64,000 nucleotides of DNA from Gracilaria gracilis (taxonomy: Eukaryota; Rhodophyta; Florideophyceae; Gracilariales; Gracilariaceae): assembly GCA_030374805.1 (NCBI GenBank), contig JARGSG010000197.1, positions 868,001-932,000 on the forward strand, written 5' to 3'. Below the pieces are notes generated by a model that saw only the letters and a list, made by a program, of their open reading frames with translations, had not been told where the DNA came from and searched no databases. Positions 45,204 to 56,761 of the stretch are shown piece by piece. Every line of letters begins with the position of its first letter. Positions within the stretch are counted from its first letter, which is position 1. Both the position numbers and the translations under genes were made by a program.

Positions 45204-47272
45204 ATGGCGCCTCTGAACCAGAAAAGGGGGCGGGAGTCAGCGCGATCGAAGAGAAACAGCGAGGAGTCAGAAATGGCGCCGTGTACGCGAGGAAGAGGAA
45301 AGACGAAGGTCTCCACGCCTCGTAGGGCGAAATCGCGTTCCGAGCGGGGCACAGTGCGCGCGATGAAGAAGAAGACGAGTACTACCGCGCCACATAAGGT
45401 AAAAGGTGGCGACTCTGTATCTTTGTTCATCGGCCTTGGAAAGGACAAGAACAGGGTTGAAGTTGGTACTGCGGAAATACGTGGCGTGGGGCCTGCTGGT
45501 GGTACCGGGAAGGGGCTCTGCCGTTCGATGCATGGCCATCTTCTAAGTGCTACTGCCTTAGACGGTGATGATTTGGTGGTTATCTGGAGGTCGAATATTT
45601 CAAGTCATCTAGACGCCAAGTACCCTTACCGTTACCAAGGTTCGGAGGATTCCCCGAGTAAGTTCGACGAATTGTTTTCGGCTGGGTTGTATGCCTGGGA
45701 TACGTCGATGATGGCCTCAATTGAGATTCCGCAGAGTTCCACTTCGCACCGCACTCCGCATCCTGGAGCTGGGAAGTCGTCAACCTCTCAGCCTGAGAGT
45801 GAATATGTTGAGCAGGTCAAGGAATCGGCTGAGCAGTCCTCTAAAACCGCCAAACTCCAGTCTCCACCAACGAGAGAAGGAGGAAGAAGAGGTTCTAAAG
45901 AGATGAAGAAACCGGTGGGAGCAATTGAGAGGGTTAACATCAAGGATGACTCCGATGACGATGTTGTGGAGGTTAGTGGGACTACTAAGGCTTCCCTGGG
46001 TAGAACTGAGGGGGATTTGTTTGATGAAGGAGATAAAGTTCCGTCGGATGAGCTGGACACCGCGCTACCGCTACCGAAGATATCCCTCTCCGACTATGTT
46101 CAGCAGCGGTTGACGACGGATATCGAAATGATTGAAATCCCGAAGAAGACGGTTCGCAGTTTGAACCTGGCGCACAAGGAGGCCACGAAGATGAAGTGCC
46201 GCAACTTTGGTTGGCTTCCCTCCGCCGGTTCTATTGCCGTTACACTTATAGGCGATTTGGCGATTTGGATGCGAGTGACATCGTTGACGGGAGACTTGTG
46301 CTGCCTGTAACACTTATAGATGGATATCACCGATTTCTTGTGTCACAGGACGTGCGTGAGGAAGGAGGGCAGTGGAAGGATAAAGTGAAGTCTCTGAATA
46401 TTGTGTTATGTAGGAGGAAGGATGGTATTCCGATGGTCATGAATGAAGTGCTAGGACTTTGCAATCTCCTGAACGAGATGAGCTCCAATGTTCTGAAGAT
46501 GTCTTTCGCAGACAAGCTTCACAGCACGATGTCCTTCGTTGAAAACATCATTGACGAAGGAGGAGTGGATGTGCCGAAACAGATAGCGGGCACGTTGAAA
46601 AGAAGTGGGTTTACCCGGGACTATAGTATGCCTCACGTGAATCGCTATGCGGCACTGGCTCTGAAGTTTTTGCAAAGCGAGGGGCTTCTCCAATTCTTTG
46701 AGAAGGTGGGCGAGGAGGGGCCGCCGCTGACGCTCACACATGTGTCCAGTGACTTCCTTATGGGACTCGCAGATGGAGAATTCCGTTTCGTCGTCCGTTG
46801 CTTGCAATGGCATGTGCGACTGAGAATGTTCTCTGCAGGGAGGACGGGCCGTTTTGAGGATATGAGGAAGCACTTCCTTCAGTATGCAATTGGTTTGTTT
46901 AAGCTTTGCGACATGACTGCCAAGAGGAAGAAGATGACAGTTGAGGAAGTGATGAAGACGGTTCTCAAGATTGAAGGAAAGTGGGTATCTGTCTTGGAAT
47001 ATCTCGGAAAGCAAACAGCCAAAATAGAGCTCGCGGGAGCAAAGCGTTTGTGGGACGGGATGGTGTCTAGGAGGGTGAAGACTGCAGGTAACAAGCTGGA
47101 ACAACACTTTAAAGTACCGCTGCGAAGTTCAGAGGAGAAGGAGGTTGTAGAGGAGGTTATTGAAGAGGTTGTGGAACCGGTGAGTACGGCCAGGGCTCCA
47201 TCTGCTGAGGCAGAGAACGATCCCATGGTGGTGGAAAGCCCTGAACCGGAACCACCGGGTTTAGGGGTTTAG
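45204..47272 (+). pseudogene. ParB-like-segment protein of the composite element, copy A
   Basis: This is homologous to the intact gene at 61,954. The start MAPLNQKRG at 45204 aligns with copy B's first Met. The order is: basic N-terminus, a conserved beta-rich region (VKGGDSVSLFIGLGKDKNRV, KYPYRYQGSEDSPS, LYAWDTSMM), an acidic Ser/Asp linker, EMIEIPKKTVRSLNLAHKEA, then IDGYHRFLV, and a helical C-terminus (YAALALKFLQSEGLLQFFEK, LWDGMVSRRVKT). A frameshift near 46,230 splits it. Compared with copy B its C-terminus carries an extra acidic tail (KEVVEEVIEEVVE) and runs into the telomere-like tract. Confidence 0.65.
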
Positions 47273-47283
47273 GGGTTTTAGGG
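47257..47283. repeat. telomere-like TTTAGGG tract at the element junction
   Basis: Three imperfect TTTAGGGG/TTTTAGGG units follow directly after the end of the copy A ParB-like gene, and are followed at 47284 by the broken end of an inverted ParB-like gene copy. Confidence 0.85.
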
Positions 47284-48467
47284 ATTGCCGAGTCCTAGTA
47301 CCTCGTTCATTGTGATGGATTTCCCATCCTTTCACCCCCACAGCACAAAATCCATAGAAAGAACTATATCCGCCCACTTCCCGCCTTCCCCGTGCAAGTC
47401 TCGTAGCACAAGAATTCGGTGATATCCGTTTATGAGGGTTACGAGCATAACAATTCTCCCATCATTAACTATTTCACTCATACCATACTCCCCTAGAGAT
47501 GCCACAGCAATCGAACCTGCAGACGGGGGCCACCTAAAGTGGCCACATTTAATCATCGTCGCCTCCTTGTGTCCCAGATTCACACTTCGTACTGTCTTCT
47601 TCGAGATTTCAATCATCTCGATATCCATAGTGAACATGCGCTGAACATAGTCGGCGACGGAAATCTTCTTGAGCGACAGGGTGCTGTTTACCTCCCCCCA
47701 CGAAAAACTGTCTCCTTCATCGAGCAAGTCCTCCTCCGGGTCAGCAAGCGGAGCCTTACTCGTCTGAAACATCTCCACAAAATCTTCGTCTGAGTCCTCT
47801 ATGATGCTGACGCTCGCTCCCACAGGCTTCTTCATCCCGTGAGAAGACTTTCATGAAGTTTTAAAAGCTTCCTCAGCAGGTTTCTCAACCTCCAGGGCAA
47901 CCACCTTCTCAGGCTGAGATGTAGAAAACTTGCAAGCCCCGGACTCTGGAGTAGGACTTTGCGGAATCTCGATTGGAGGCATCATCGACGTATCCCACGC
48001 ATACAACCGAGCCCAGAACAACTCGCTCAGCGTACTTGGTGGATCTTCAGGACCTTGAAAACGGTAAGGGTATTTCGCACTTTCATGACTTATAATATTC
48101 GTCCTCCATTTCATAAGCAAGTCTTGACCTTCTAGGGCAGCCGCGCTTAAATGATGCCCATGGAGCGAACGGCAAAGAGCCTTCCCTGCACCACCGGCGG
48201 ACCCCACACCTCTCACCTCCGCCGTTCCCACTTTCATCCTGCTCTTTTCCTTTCCAACCGTCACAAACAAATGCACCGCATCGCCACCTTTCACTACCCG
48301 CGCAGCAGCGGGCGAACGCTTCTTTTTCAATTCTCGGGCTGGTAGCATACGCGGCGTACTGTCTGTTGCACTCCCTCTCCCTCGTGTTGAGACTGCATTT
48401 CGGACACCCCTGTACTTGGGTTCGGTCGTCTTGAATCCCGCCTTCTTTTATGCTTGCAAGGCTGCAT
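47284..48467 (-). pseudogene. inverted, 3'-truncated copy of the ParB-like gene
   Basis: The minus-strand frames (48348-47851 and 47835-47332, start region near 48467) follow the copy B gene far more closely than copy A: VKGGDAVHLFVTVGKEKSR, KYPYRFQGPEDPPSTLSELF, SVSIIEDSDEDFVEM, EMIEISKKTVRSVNLGHKEA, INGYHRILVLRDLHGEGGKW. Similarity to copy B ends abruptly at 47284, at the telomere-like tract, roughly two thirds into the gene. Several breaks. It forms the left inverted arm flanking copy B. Confidence 0.8.
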
Positions 48468-48764
48468 TACGGTTACAAGCGGCTCATAGAATCGAAAAGG
48501 TTGTTTACGACCGCCGAGAACGCTCGCAAGATAGGTCAGCTAGCTGTAAATTCCACTCCCGTTCCTTTCCGTTTACCGCATCACGGATGCGCGTCCGCTC
48601 AGTGTTACTTTAAACTATACACTGTGGTTGCATAAAATTTTATTGCATTCTCGCGCGACGTTTGAAAAGTTACATCAAGCTACTAACATCTATAGTACAC
48701 TTGAACAACAATGTTTGAGCAATAAAGAAATATATAAAATTTGTGGCGCACTAATTTCACTCTA

Positions 48765-48837
48765 GGACAGCGGACCAGGGTTTCGTGGCGCTTCATCGGT
48801 GCACCAATGAAGCGCCACGAGACCCCGATCAGCTGTC
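48765..48837. repeat. GC-rich ~73-base palindrome L1
   Basis: Same family, GGACAGCGGACC... to ...AGCTGTC, with CTTCATCGGTGCACCAATGA in the centre; a few arm mismatches. Confidence 0.9.
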
Positions 48838-48977
48838 AACGGCGCGTTGGCGGGGCCACGTAGGCCAGCACTTCAGTTTCATCGCTGCACGATGACAACG
48901 GGCGAATTTCACTGCTTACGGCACGTTGGTGGTGCCACGTGTGCCACCGCCCCAGCTTCATCACTCACGGCGCGTTC

Positions 48978-49051
48978 GGACAGCGGACTGGGGAGTCGTG
49001 GTGCTTCATCGGTGCACCGATGAAGCGCGAAGACACCCCGGTCCGCTGTCT
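48978..49051. repeat. GC-rich ~74-base palindrome L2
   Basis: Same family, centre CTTCATCGGTGCACCGATGA, some arm mismatches. Confidence 0.9.
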
Positions 49052-49128
49052 CAGGGTGCCGTGAGTGCCGATCGGCTCCCCCAGCGTGAAAGGAACATAG
49101 AATGCCACTCAAACTACTTCCTACCCTC

Positions 49129-49735
49129 ACTCTATGCAATACTTTTTACTATGGTTGTCTTATTCTTAGCCACATGGTTGTGAAAGAATACGAAAACCAC
49201 CGCAAGCACCAGAGGATTAGGTCATCATTCGTATGATCTAGAAAGAGAAGATATACAAATTTTATATGTTACAAAAGGTGTCCCAATCTTAACTTCGAAG
49301 CGTTAGGGTGTGCTAAACCCTCCGCAAGTAGCATAGGAATAGGACATCCATTAAAAAATATAAAAGTAGAAGATGTACTAATCTGATAACATCCAATGGA
49401 TTTCCTATTCCTAGCTACGAAGCGTGACGTTGTGCGAAAACCTCCGCAAGCAGCATAGGAATAGGACATCCATTGAAAAATATAAATATAGGTGATCTAC
49501 TAATATTATATCCTCTAATGGATGTCCTATTCCTAGCTACAAAGCGTGAGGCTGTGTGACAACCTCGGCAAGCAGCATAGGAATAGGATATCTCCTAAAC
49601 CTAAAACCCCTAAACCTCCTAGAAGATTTACTAATTTTATACCATCCAATGGATGTCCTATTCCTAGCTACGAAGCATGAGGGTGTGTCACCTTCTACGC
49701 AGATATATCGTTCTATTTCCACAACCGAGACGTAC
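49129..49735. repeat. 122-base stem-loop array, left
   Basis: Units spaced 122 bases (CATAGGAATAGG at 49332, 49454, 49576) each carry an inverted pair TAGGAATAGGACATCC / GGATGTCCTATTCCTA with a ~45-base AT-rich loop, joined by GCTACGAAGCGTGAGGGTGTG-like spacers. A degenerate unit leads in (49129-49230). One loop contains the telomere-like tract. Confidence 0.9.
49594..49616. repeat. telomere-like CCTAAA tract inside the 122-base array
   Basis: CCTAAACC and AACCCCTAAACC run together in place of the normal loop sequence of the third unit. The C-rich strand is on plus, opposite to the tract at 47257. Confidence 0.8.
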
Positions 49736-49756
49736 TTTTGGTTGTAGAAGAAGATG

Positions 49757-50305
49757 TACGTCGGTGTTATCGGAATGCTAGTTTTTGTGTCAAAAATGAC
49801 CGAGTTAAAATGATCGAAAAACCGGTGAATTTATAAAAATTTGGATGTGCCTAATTTCCGAAAATATTGCCACATTTCCACTTGTGCTAGTTTGTGTGGA
49901 AAGAATCATTCACGATTATTTCCATCATTGCTAGTTTGGATGGAAGACAAACTAGCATGTTGCTTCCGTTCACGCTAGTTTCCGAACCCAATGTAAGTGT
50001 GTAAGTGGCACATATTTAGAACTATACGGCGGCGAATAGGGATATATATATATATATATATAGCTACTTATCGAATACAATTAGAAGAATACGAACCCTT
50101 AGAATAGGAACTCTCTATAGATATACAGCACATCTATTCAACAACTCTCAGATCAGATATCGGCCGTTTATTCTCTCACTTTGGAAACGCCTACGCATCA
50201 CGTGCTACCTCCCCCATCACTCCGTCCCACCCTCCGTGCGCCATATCACGCTCCCCACCACTACGTACCCCCCTCTCCCCCAACACCCCCACACCGCTCC
50301 CCGCC
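49757..50305. repeat. element B 5' subterminal repeats and (TA)n
   Basis: GCTAGTTT at 49777, 49887, 49930 and 49974, and inverted at 49949, as in copy A. A (TA)n run lies at about 50043-50062. No gene. Confidence 0.7.
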
Positions 50306-53300
50306 ATGCCTAATTGCTGCTTTGAAGACTGCTCCTTCTTCGCTCGCACCATCCCCGTCATTCAAAGGCACCAAAGAAGATACCCCAACCGTCTCACCGC
50401 CAACAAGCGTTTCCTCTCCCCCGGCGGCAACATCCCTCACTTTCCCCCACGCACAAAGCGTCACAAGTCCATCCCCCTACTCCCACCACCACCCCGACCT
50501 CCTCTCTCCAATCGCCCTTCCGATAACGTGCTCATCGAGGACGACGACTCCTACCACCACCAGCAGCTCTCCCTCTCCGTCCACACCCAAGACGCCTACC
50601 ATATCGTAGGCACCCCCGTCTGCTCTCTCTCCCGCTCCCCACCTTCTCCACCGCCCCCCTCCTTCACTCTTCTCAACAACCACCACCTCGAACGAATGGC
50701 CCTTTACATCTCTTCCATCGCTTCTACCCTCGGCCACCGCAAGGCAGACGAACTCATCTCTCTCCTCCACGGCCCCTCCTTCTCCAAGTCAGCCTTCTAC
50801 AACGCCGTCTCCTCCGCCTCCCAGTGTCTCAAACTTCAAACAAACCTCTTCCAACACCGAGTCACCAACATCGGTTTCATCCCCATCACCCTCCACGACC
50901 CACAGCACCTCTTCACAGCCACCATCTTCCGAAAGGATGCTATCCAAGTCCTTAAAGAACAACTCGCACTCGCACACTCCGACAACACCTTCTTCCACCA
51001 CGTCCCCGATACAACCTCCTCCGGCTCTCTCGCTTTCACCCACCCCATGGCTTCTTCCCTCGGAAAAGAAGCTGTCCCAGCCCTCAAGCACACAATAATG
51101 CAGTCCTCAAATAACTCCTGCATCTGGCACACCCCTGAGAACACCGGTATCGACTCGTTCATCGGCTTCGTCCAAGTATACTCCGACAAGTCTTCCACCT
51201 CCCTCAAATCCTCTTCCATCACCACCTAGCCCCTTCACATCACCCTCCTCAACTTCTCCGACTCGTTCCGTCGCAAATGTATCTCCGACAACCTCACCCT
51301 TCTCGGATACCTTCCAACCTCTTTCAATCTCGCCACCCCCTCTCAAGACCCCGATACAATGCCCCAAACCTCATCCAGCATCTCTCGCTCTACCAAAATG
51401 CAACTCATCCAGCGTGCCATCTTCAACCTCCTCGACCCTCTTCTCTCCTCCGGCCTCACCGTCTTCCCCTTCCGTGACGCTAATGGCGTGCTCCGCCATT
51501 GTCACCCAATCATCGCCAGCTACTGCGCAGACATTCCAGAAGCAGAGCACATTCTCGCCATCTCCCACGGCACCCTCCCCAAGCATCCATGCCACCGAAG
51601 TATCGTCCCACGCTCCGAACTCCACCTACACATTCCATCCCCTCTCTTCGATCCCTAACCCAGACTCTCGATGCCCGCAAATCACACTCTAACCTCCTCC
51701 ATGATGCTGGAAAGGCCCTCCTCGCTAGAAAGCCCAGAATCGCCCGAAACACCAAGGAAAAGGCCGTTGTAGCACTCCACTCCCTTTCCCTCGCAAAGTA
51801 CTCCTCCCTCTTCGAATCTTACCCTCTCCTCAACATCACCCCTCTCCTCTCCCCTGACAACATCTTCCCCTTCGGACCACCCCATAACTTCCACCTCGGC
51901 ATCTCCAAGCTCATCAAGCTCGCAGCCATCGAGAGACTCAAGTCAGAATCACTCTTCATTACCCCCCGTTCCTCCAAGTCCCGTCGTTCCTTCAACTCCG
52001 TCCGCTCCTCCATCCTGTAAAACGCGAACACCATCCTCGCCGCCATCGAAAAGCACTCCCCAGCCACAGGACTCCACATCTACTTTTCCTCCTCTGACAA
52101 CGGTCAAACTCTCAATCGTTTCTTTACTACCGACGGCTTGCGTGGTATGCTCGAAGCAAAAGACTACCGGTCACTCGACATGGTCTTCCCCTTCATCGGC
52201 GCCTTCTTCGAACGCTGCTGTGACGAGGTCGATGCAGCTCCCATCACTTCCGTTTTCACCAAGTACTCCGATCTTCTCCTCTTCTCCATGAGATACAACA
52301 CCTCCGCAGAATGGACCGACTCCCACCTCACCGACCTCCAATTCGAAATCCGCTCCTTCAATCGCACAGCCGTACTCGTCCTAGGCTCCCACCGCACTTG
52401 CGGCCTTGGCACCCTCAAGTTCCATCTCCTCGACCACATCGTCGAGGACATTCGCCACTTCGGAGGCCTCCACTTCAACGATGCGGGCATATTCGAACAC
52501 GCCCACTCTCTCTTCAAGTCACACTACTCCAAAACCTCGAAGCACAGATCCACCGCACATGAAGAAACCATTCGCGCCATCCATCACTCCAACGCCACCA
52601 AAGGTTGGAACCCCCTTTACACCAACCCCTCCATCACTTCCTCCATTCCTGCCCTCGCCTCTCCAATCCAATCCCACCAACCCGGTTTGGTCCGTGATGG
52701 GAAACTCATCTCATTCGCTGATCTCATCACCGCCCACAAATTCCTCCACTCTAATCCTCATTTCAATCCCAAATCTCAACAAGACCTCTTCCCCACCGAC
52801 ACTCTCTCCATCCTCCAACAGATTGGAAACCCCGCCCTCCCTTCATTCATCACCCTTTCGCTCGAAGTCCTAGAACTCTCAGAGAACTCCCCCACTCTCC
52901 GTCGCACTCGAATCACCGTAGTCAACTCCGCTTACGTCCCCGGCGGTTGTGTCCCATCACTCGACCAATACATTGAAGAGCGGAACGAGCTCGCGCTCCA
53001 GAACCCTCCAGTTCCTCTCATCTAGAATAATACTTGCCGCCCCGTCCTTCGGCCCTTCTAAATCCCCAATTTTCTCTCACGTCCTCGTCGCAGGCACCAG
53101 CTCCTCCAACTCCACCCCCATCGTCTGGGTCTGCAAACTCATCTCTCTTCTTCGCTTCACCCTTCCTTCTTCCACTCCATCTTCCAAGGAGTTCGCCTTC
53201 GTACAGTTCATGGAGCTCGTCCCACCAAGCGACGAAGTCGATGTCACCCTCAACTGCGTATGCCTCCGATGGGCAACAGACGACGAACATCACCACACTG

Positions 53301-53521
53301 CCCATCCAGTTCCCATCTCCAGCCACTCCACATCCGACAACGTTTCTCCATGGTTTGTAATCATCCCTTTCTCTTCTATCCTTGGCTCCGTTCATGTTCT
53401 CCGCCAGAACTACCCCGCACCCCCCTTCAATTCCCGCCTCCATTGGCGTTTCCATAGATTCTACCTCAACAGATTTTACCGAGACCCCACCTCCAGGCCC
53501 TACCTCCCACATCCCCCATAG
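50306..53521 (+). pseudogene. Plavaka/CACTA-type transposase, copy B
   Basis: About 1,070 codons from ATG 50306. In order: Cys/His finger-like CCFEDCSFF...QRHQRR (residues about 4-24), a disordered Pro-rich part, a helical SIASTLGHRKADELISLLHG block, YSDKSSTSLK (about 291) and FRRKCISDNLTLLGYLPTS, the segment MQLIQRAIFNLLDPLLSSG, CADIPEAEHILAISHGT (about 407), FHLGISKLIKLAAIERL (about 529), KFHLLDHIVEDIRHFGGLHF (about 704) and the C-terminal HVLRQNYPAP and RFYLNRFYRD (about 1,030). The SDK, YLP, HPI-CAD-PE and C-terminal 'Nrf.rD' blocks match Plavaka-group transposases. A few stops and shifts break it, fewer than in copy A. Family call is from memory of motifs, not a search. Confidence 0.72.
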
Positions 53522-53662
53522 CGCTCATTCCATATGATTTTTATAAACCAATCGCTATCGCCCTCTTCCACAGGAAAGATTGGAGATAGGTATGGGATGA
53601 AGAAGATATACCACTTCTTCATCATCCCACAGCTACCTCCACTCCTCCCACTCTTATTCACC

Positions 53663-56307
53663 CTACCCTCTCCCCTCTCCTCCTTCTGCCCCATCCGTAC
53701 CCTCTCCCCGGTGCCCAACCAAACGACTGAAACTGGGCTCCTCTGGTCGGCACGCTGCTATGTAGCAATCAAGAACCGCTCCAAGTCTCCTCGTAAAATT
53801 CGCCATAAAGTATTCCTTCCTCACCGCTAGATATGCCTTCTCTCTCGATGGAATCCACAGCCCAACCGTCGCAGTTCTCTTCGAATTTCCGGACACACAC
53901 CTCCGATCCCCCTCTAAAAACCCATCGTTCTCAAACTCTTCGCCGTGCTCGTCCCCCACCAATTCCCATGCCACCTTCAATACACCCTCCAATGCCCTCG
54001 GCAGATACCTCCTATACAATGTAGAAAACAAAAGCGGCCTTGTCCTCCACGTCCCACACCCTCGTTCATCGTTTTCATAATACACCAAATCCACGCATCA
54101 AGTCTGGCGAGGTGCATCACCGTCCCATCCACGTCATGCTTTTCCCCATTACATTTGGTCTCCACTGCGTATCCCATGTACTTCTCCAACACTGCCACCG
54201 CCATTCCGTTCTTTGAAATACTTTTCTTCATCATCACAGCTCCATTGTGGAGCATGCACAGTTGACCCAGAGTACGCAAGATCTTCAAAACGGCTCATTC
54301 TCGACGCACACAACTTGTTCATCCCATCTTCTTCACTTCCCATAAGCTTCTCGCGAGCCTCGTCCATCTGCTTCTTCAACTGCTCACCAAGTTCCGTCCC
54401 CTCGCTAGGCTTCGCCCGCTTCGCTATCAAATCATATCCCAGTAAATTGAATAATCGGTCCCGAGCAGCCCGCTTTCGCACCCCAATCACGTCGCTTATC
54501 GTCTGCTTCATCCGCTGCTTCAGACACTTGTCTGCGCTTACATTTTCCACGCATTCTTCTTTCCTCCCCGCTTCCCTTAACGTCTCCCACGTCTCTCCCA
54601 TTATTTCTGTCTCCACCATATACTTCAACAACACATCACTTCCACCCTCTGTCGATGGTGTGTACGCCCTCATCCCATATGCAACCTGAATTGGGCACCT
54701 AGGCACCATCCCCTTCTTCCCAACTACAAACATGCTCCCCTCTCTAATTTCTCCCACCGTCTCACTGCTGTTTTTCCAGCTTCTACCAACTTTTTCCGTG
54801 TCGAAACAAATTTCAAACGCCTTGAACTTCGCATAATGAAGAATTCTATCATACACAGCCCCTGCGAATCCATAAACACATTCTTCCACTCCAATATCAT
54901 ACTTTCGACGCCCTCTCACCGTCTTTCCTGCACCACATCGCTTTCTCCCCTTCACTGCCTCCCGAAGACTTTCGATCAACACATTTTGCCCTTTATTTTC
55001 CTCCCTCAGCCGTGCCAGCTCTTCCTGCGTCAGGTTCAAAATCACCATCAATGTAAAGTAGTCTTCCTTCATATTTCCCAACTGTCCCTTCAGGGAATTC
55101 ACCCTCTGAACGAGTGCAGACCGTGGCAATACGCTTAAGTTCTCCTCATTCCCTTCCCGTTCCCTTGTAGATCCCCATTCATCTCCTTGAATTCTACCTC
55201 CGCTTTCTCCACGACCGCCGTCACTTTCGTGTCCCACATCTTTCGGAAGTAAAATGGTGTTGCGCCTTACACGCATCCCTTGGAGTGTTAGTGGCGCCGT
55301 CTCCACTACATTCACTTCCCCACGGCGTTCTGTTCGTACGTCGTCCTCCCCTTCGAAATCCCTCTCAACCACTGCTGCTGTCCCTCCGACAATTTACTTG
55401 GTTGATCCACCACTTCTACGTCGTACCACTCTCCCGTCCGCATGTTCTCGTCGCTTATCTCCCCCCTTTTCACAACTTCAACACCCACCAATCCATGAAC
55501 CACACTCCCTATTCTTCTCTCACTACCCTCCCCTGTTTCACGTTCTGCCATTCGCCGCACACGCCCTACTCCTTCTTTCTCCCGGTTTGCATTCTCTTGC
55601 TCGAAACCAATGCTTTCCTTCTCTGGCACTCTATTTGGCGTCACAACAACCAAACTCTCCACTCCTCGCGTCCTCGCCGGGTGACCACACCTCACTTTCT
55701 CCTTTTCTCCTTCCACATCTTCGGGTACCCCAGTCTTAGGCACTTTATCACCGTTAGTTCCCTTTCTTCCTCGAAGACCCCCACTACCTAATATGGTATT
55801 ACTCCTTGCTATCGTTCTTCCCTCGACACTCGTACGAAGCTCTTTACCCTTCACTATCATATCCCCACTATCGCTCTCCTCTAAAACTTGCGCAGTCTCT
55901 GCGCCTCTTCTACGACCATCTCTCTCCCGAACACCGCGCAGAATCTTCTTTGGCATACCTCGCTGCGCTCCTATGCTTTTATTGGGACTAACTTCTTGAT
56001 CTCGTGCGTTCGCAATAGGTTTCGTCACCACAATGCTTACCGTTCGCTCCGTTCGCTCTGTTCGCTCCAATGGTACGGCCCCGACGCTCCTCGCCGCACC
56101 GACATTCCTCGCCGCACCGTCCCTCCTCGCCCCACCTTCGCTCCTCGCCACACCCTTCCTCCCCTTCCCACGTAAACCACTTCGAAGCGCACGCGTACTA
56201 CGAGCGGTGCGAACTTCGCCACTTACCGTTTCGCCACGCCTTCGGCTCTTTGACGCGCGACCGCTGACCTCCTCCGCATTCACACCCCTGGTCTTACGTT
56301 TCGCCAT
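53663..56307 (-). pseudogene. coiled-coil protein of the composite element, copy B
   Basis: The start MAKRKTRGVNAEEVSGRASK at 56307 aligns with copy A. The N-terminal frame runs to about 55,312, overlapping in another frame with 55372-54149 (VLPRSALVQRVNSLKGQLGN, ELARLREENKGQNV coiled coil; VYGFAGAVYDRILHYAKFKA; RAYTPSTEGGSDVLLKYMV; DVIGVRKRAARDRLF), and the end is read at 54094-53663 (FSTLYRRYLPRALEGVLKVA, EFENDGFLEGDRRCVSGNSK). A few shifts separate these. No domain recognised. The ordered C-terminal half is well conserved with copy A. Confidence 0.6.
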
Positions 56308-56761
56308 ATACAATCCGAACGGTTCCCCGCGTTTGACGCTGGGCAAACGACGTCTTAGCCGCTGACCGTGATCGAAGGTCACCGCAATCGGAACTGCTCT
56401 GCTCTCGACGTGTTTTGCACTCGCCGTAATCGAACGCCACCGATCGAATGCACAACCCCAATCGAGGGGAGTGTGGTGGAAATCACCGAGTGCGGTGTTT
56501 TATTTCCTGATTCCGAAACGATAAATTACACCGAAATCTCCATTTCTGAATAGTTCTCATAATGTTAAAAACGTACAAAGTTTCGCATCATATTCGATGC
56601 CCTTCACTACCTTTTATGTATCTACGTACTTTCATCTTGCACTTGAGCTAAAGTGTTTTGTTTCTAATTCGTGCTCAACGGCGAAGTTGGAATGCAATAA
56701 GTGTCACTTCATTATCGAGGTTTAGGGTGTTGTTTTACATGTAGCTAATTTACTAGTCGTT

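Larger units (their letters stand above)
32633..47283. mobile_element. composite DNA element, copy A (~14.7 kb)
   Basis: The start TACGTCGGTGTTATCGGAAT is shared with copy B (49757), and gene order and orientation are the same through transposase (+), coiled-coil gene (-), methyltransferase-SET gene (-), palindrome zone and ParB-like gene (+). The right end is set at the telomere-like tract where homology to copy B stops. The element interrupts a LINE on the left. All four genes are interrupted in this copy. Copies A and B are clearly diverged in sequence, so the insertions or their split are not recent. Confidence 0.75.
47284..49080 (-). repeat. left inverted arm (~1.8 kb)
   Basis: This is the inverse of about 61,370-63,141: it contains the truncated ParB-like gene, its upstream region and two GC palindromes in mirrored order and spacing (298 and 511 bases before the start here; 307 and 523 in the right arm). 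Confidence 0.8.

Noticed and set aside
49129-49735. Regularly spaced repeats considered as a CRISPR-like array
   Set aside because: Units are 122 bases with internal stem-loops, sit in a eukaryotic transposon, and have no unique spacers or cas genes.
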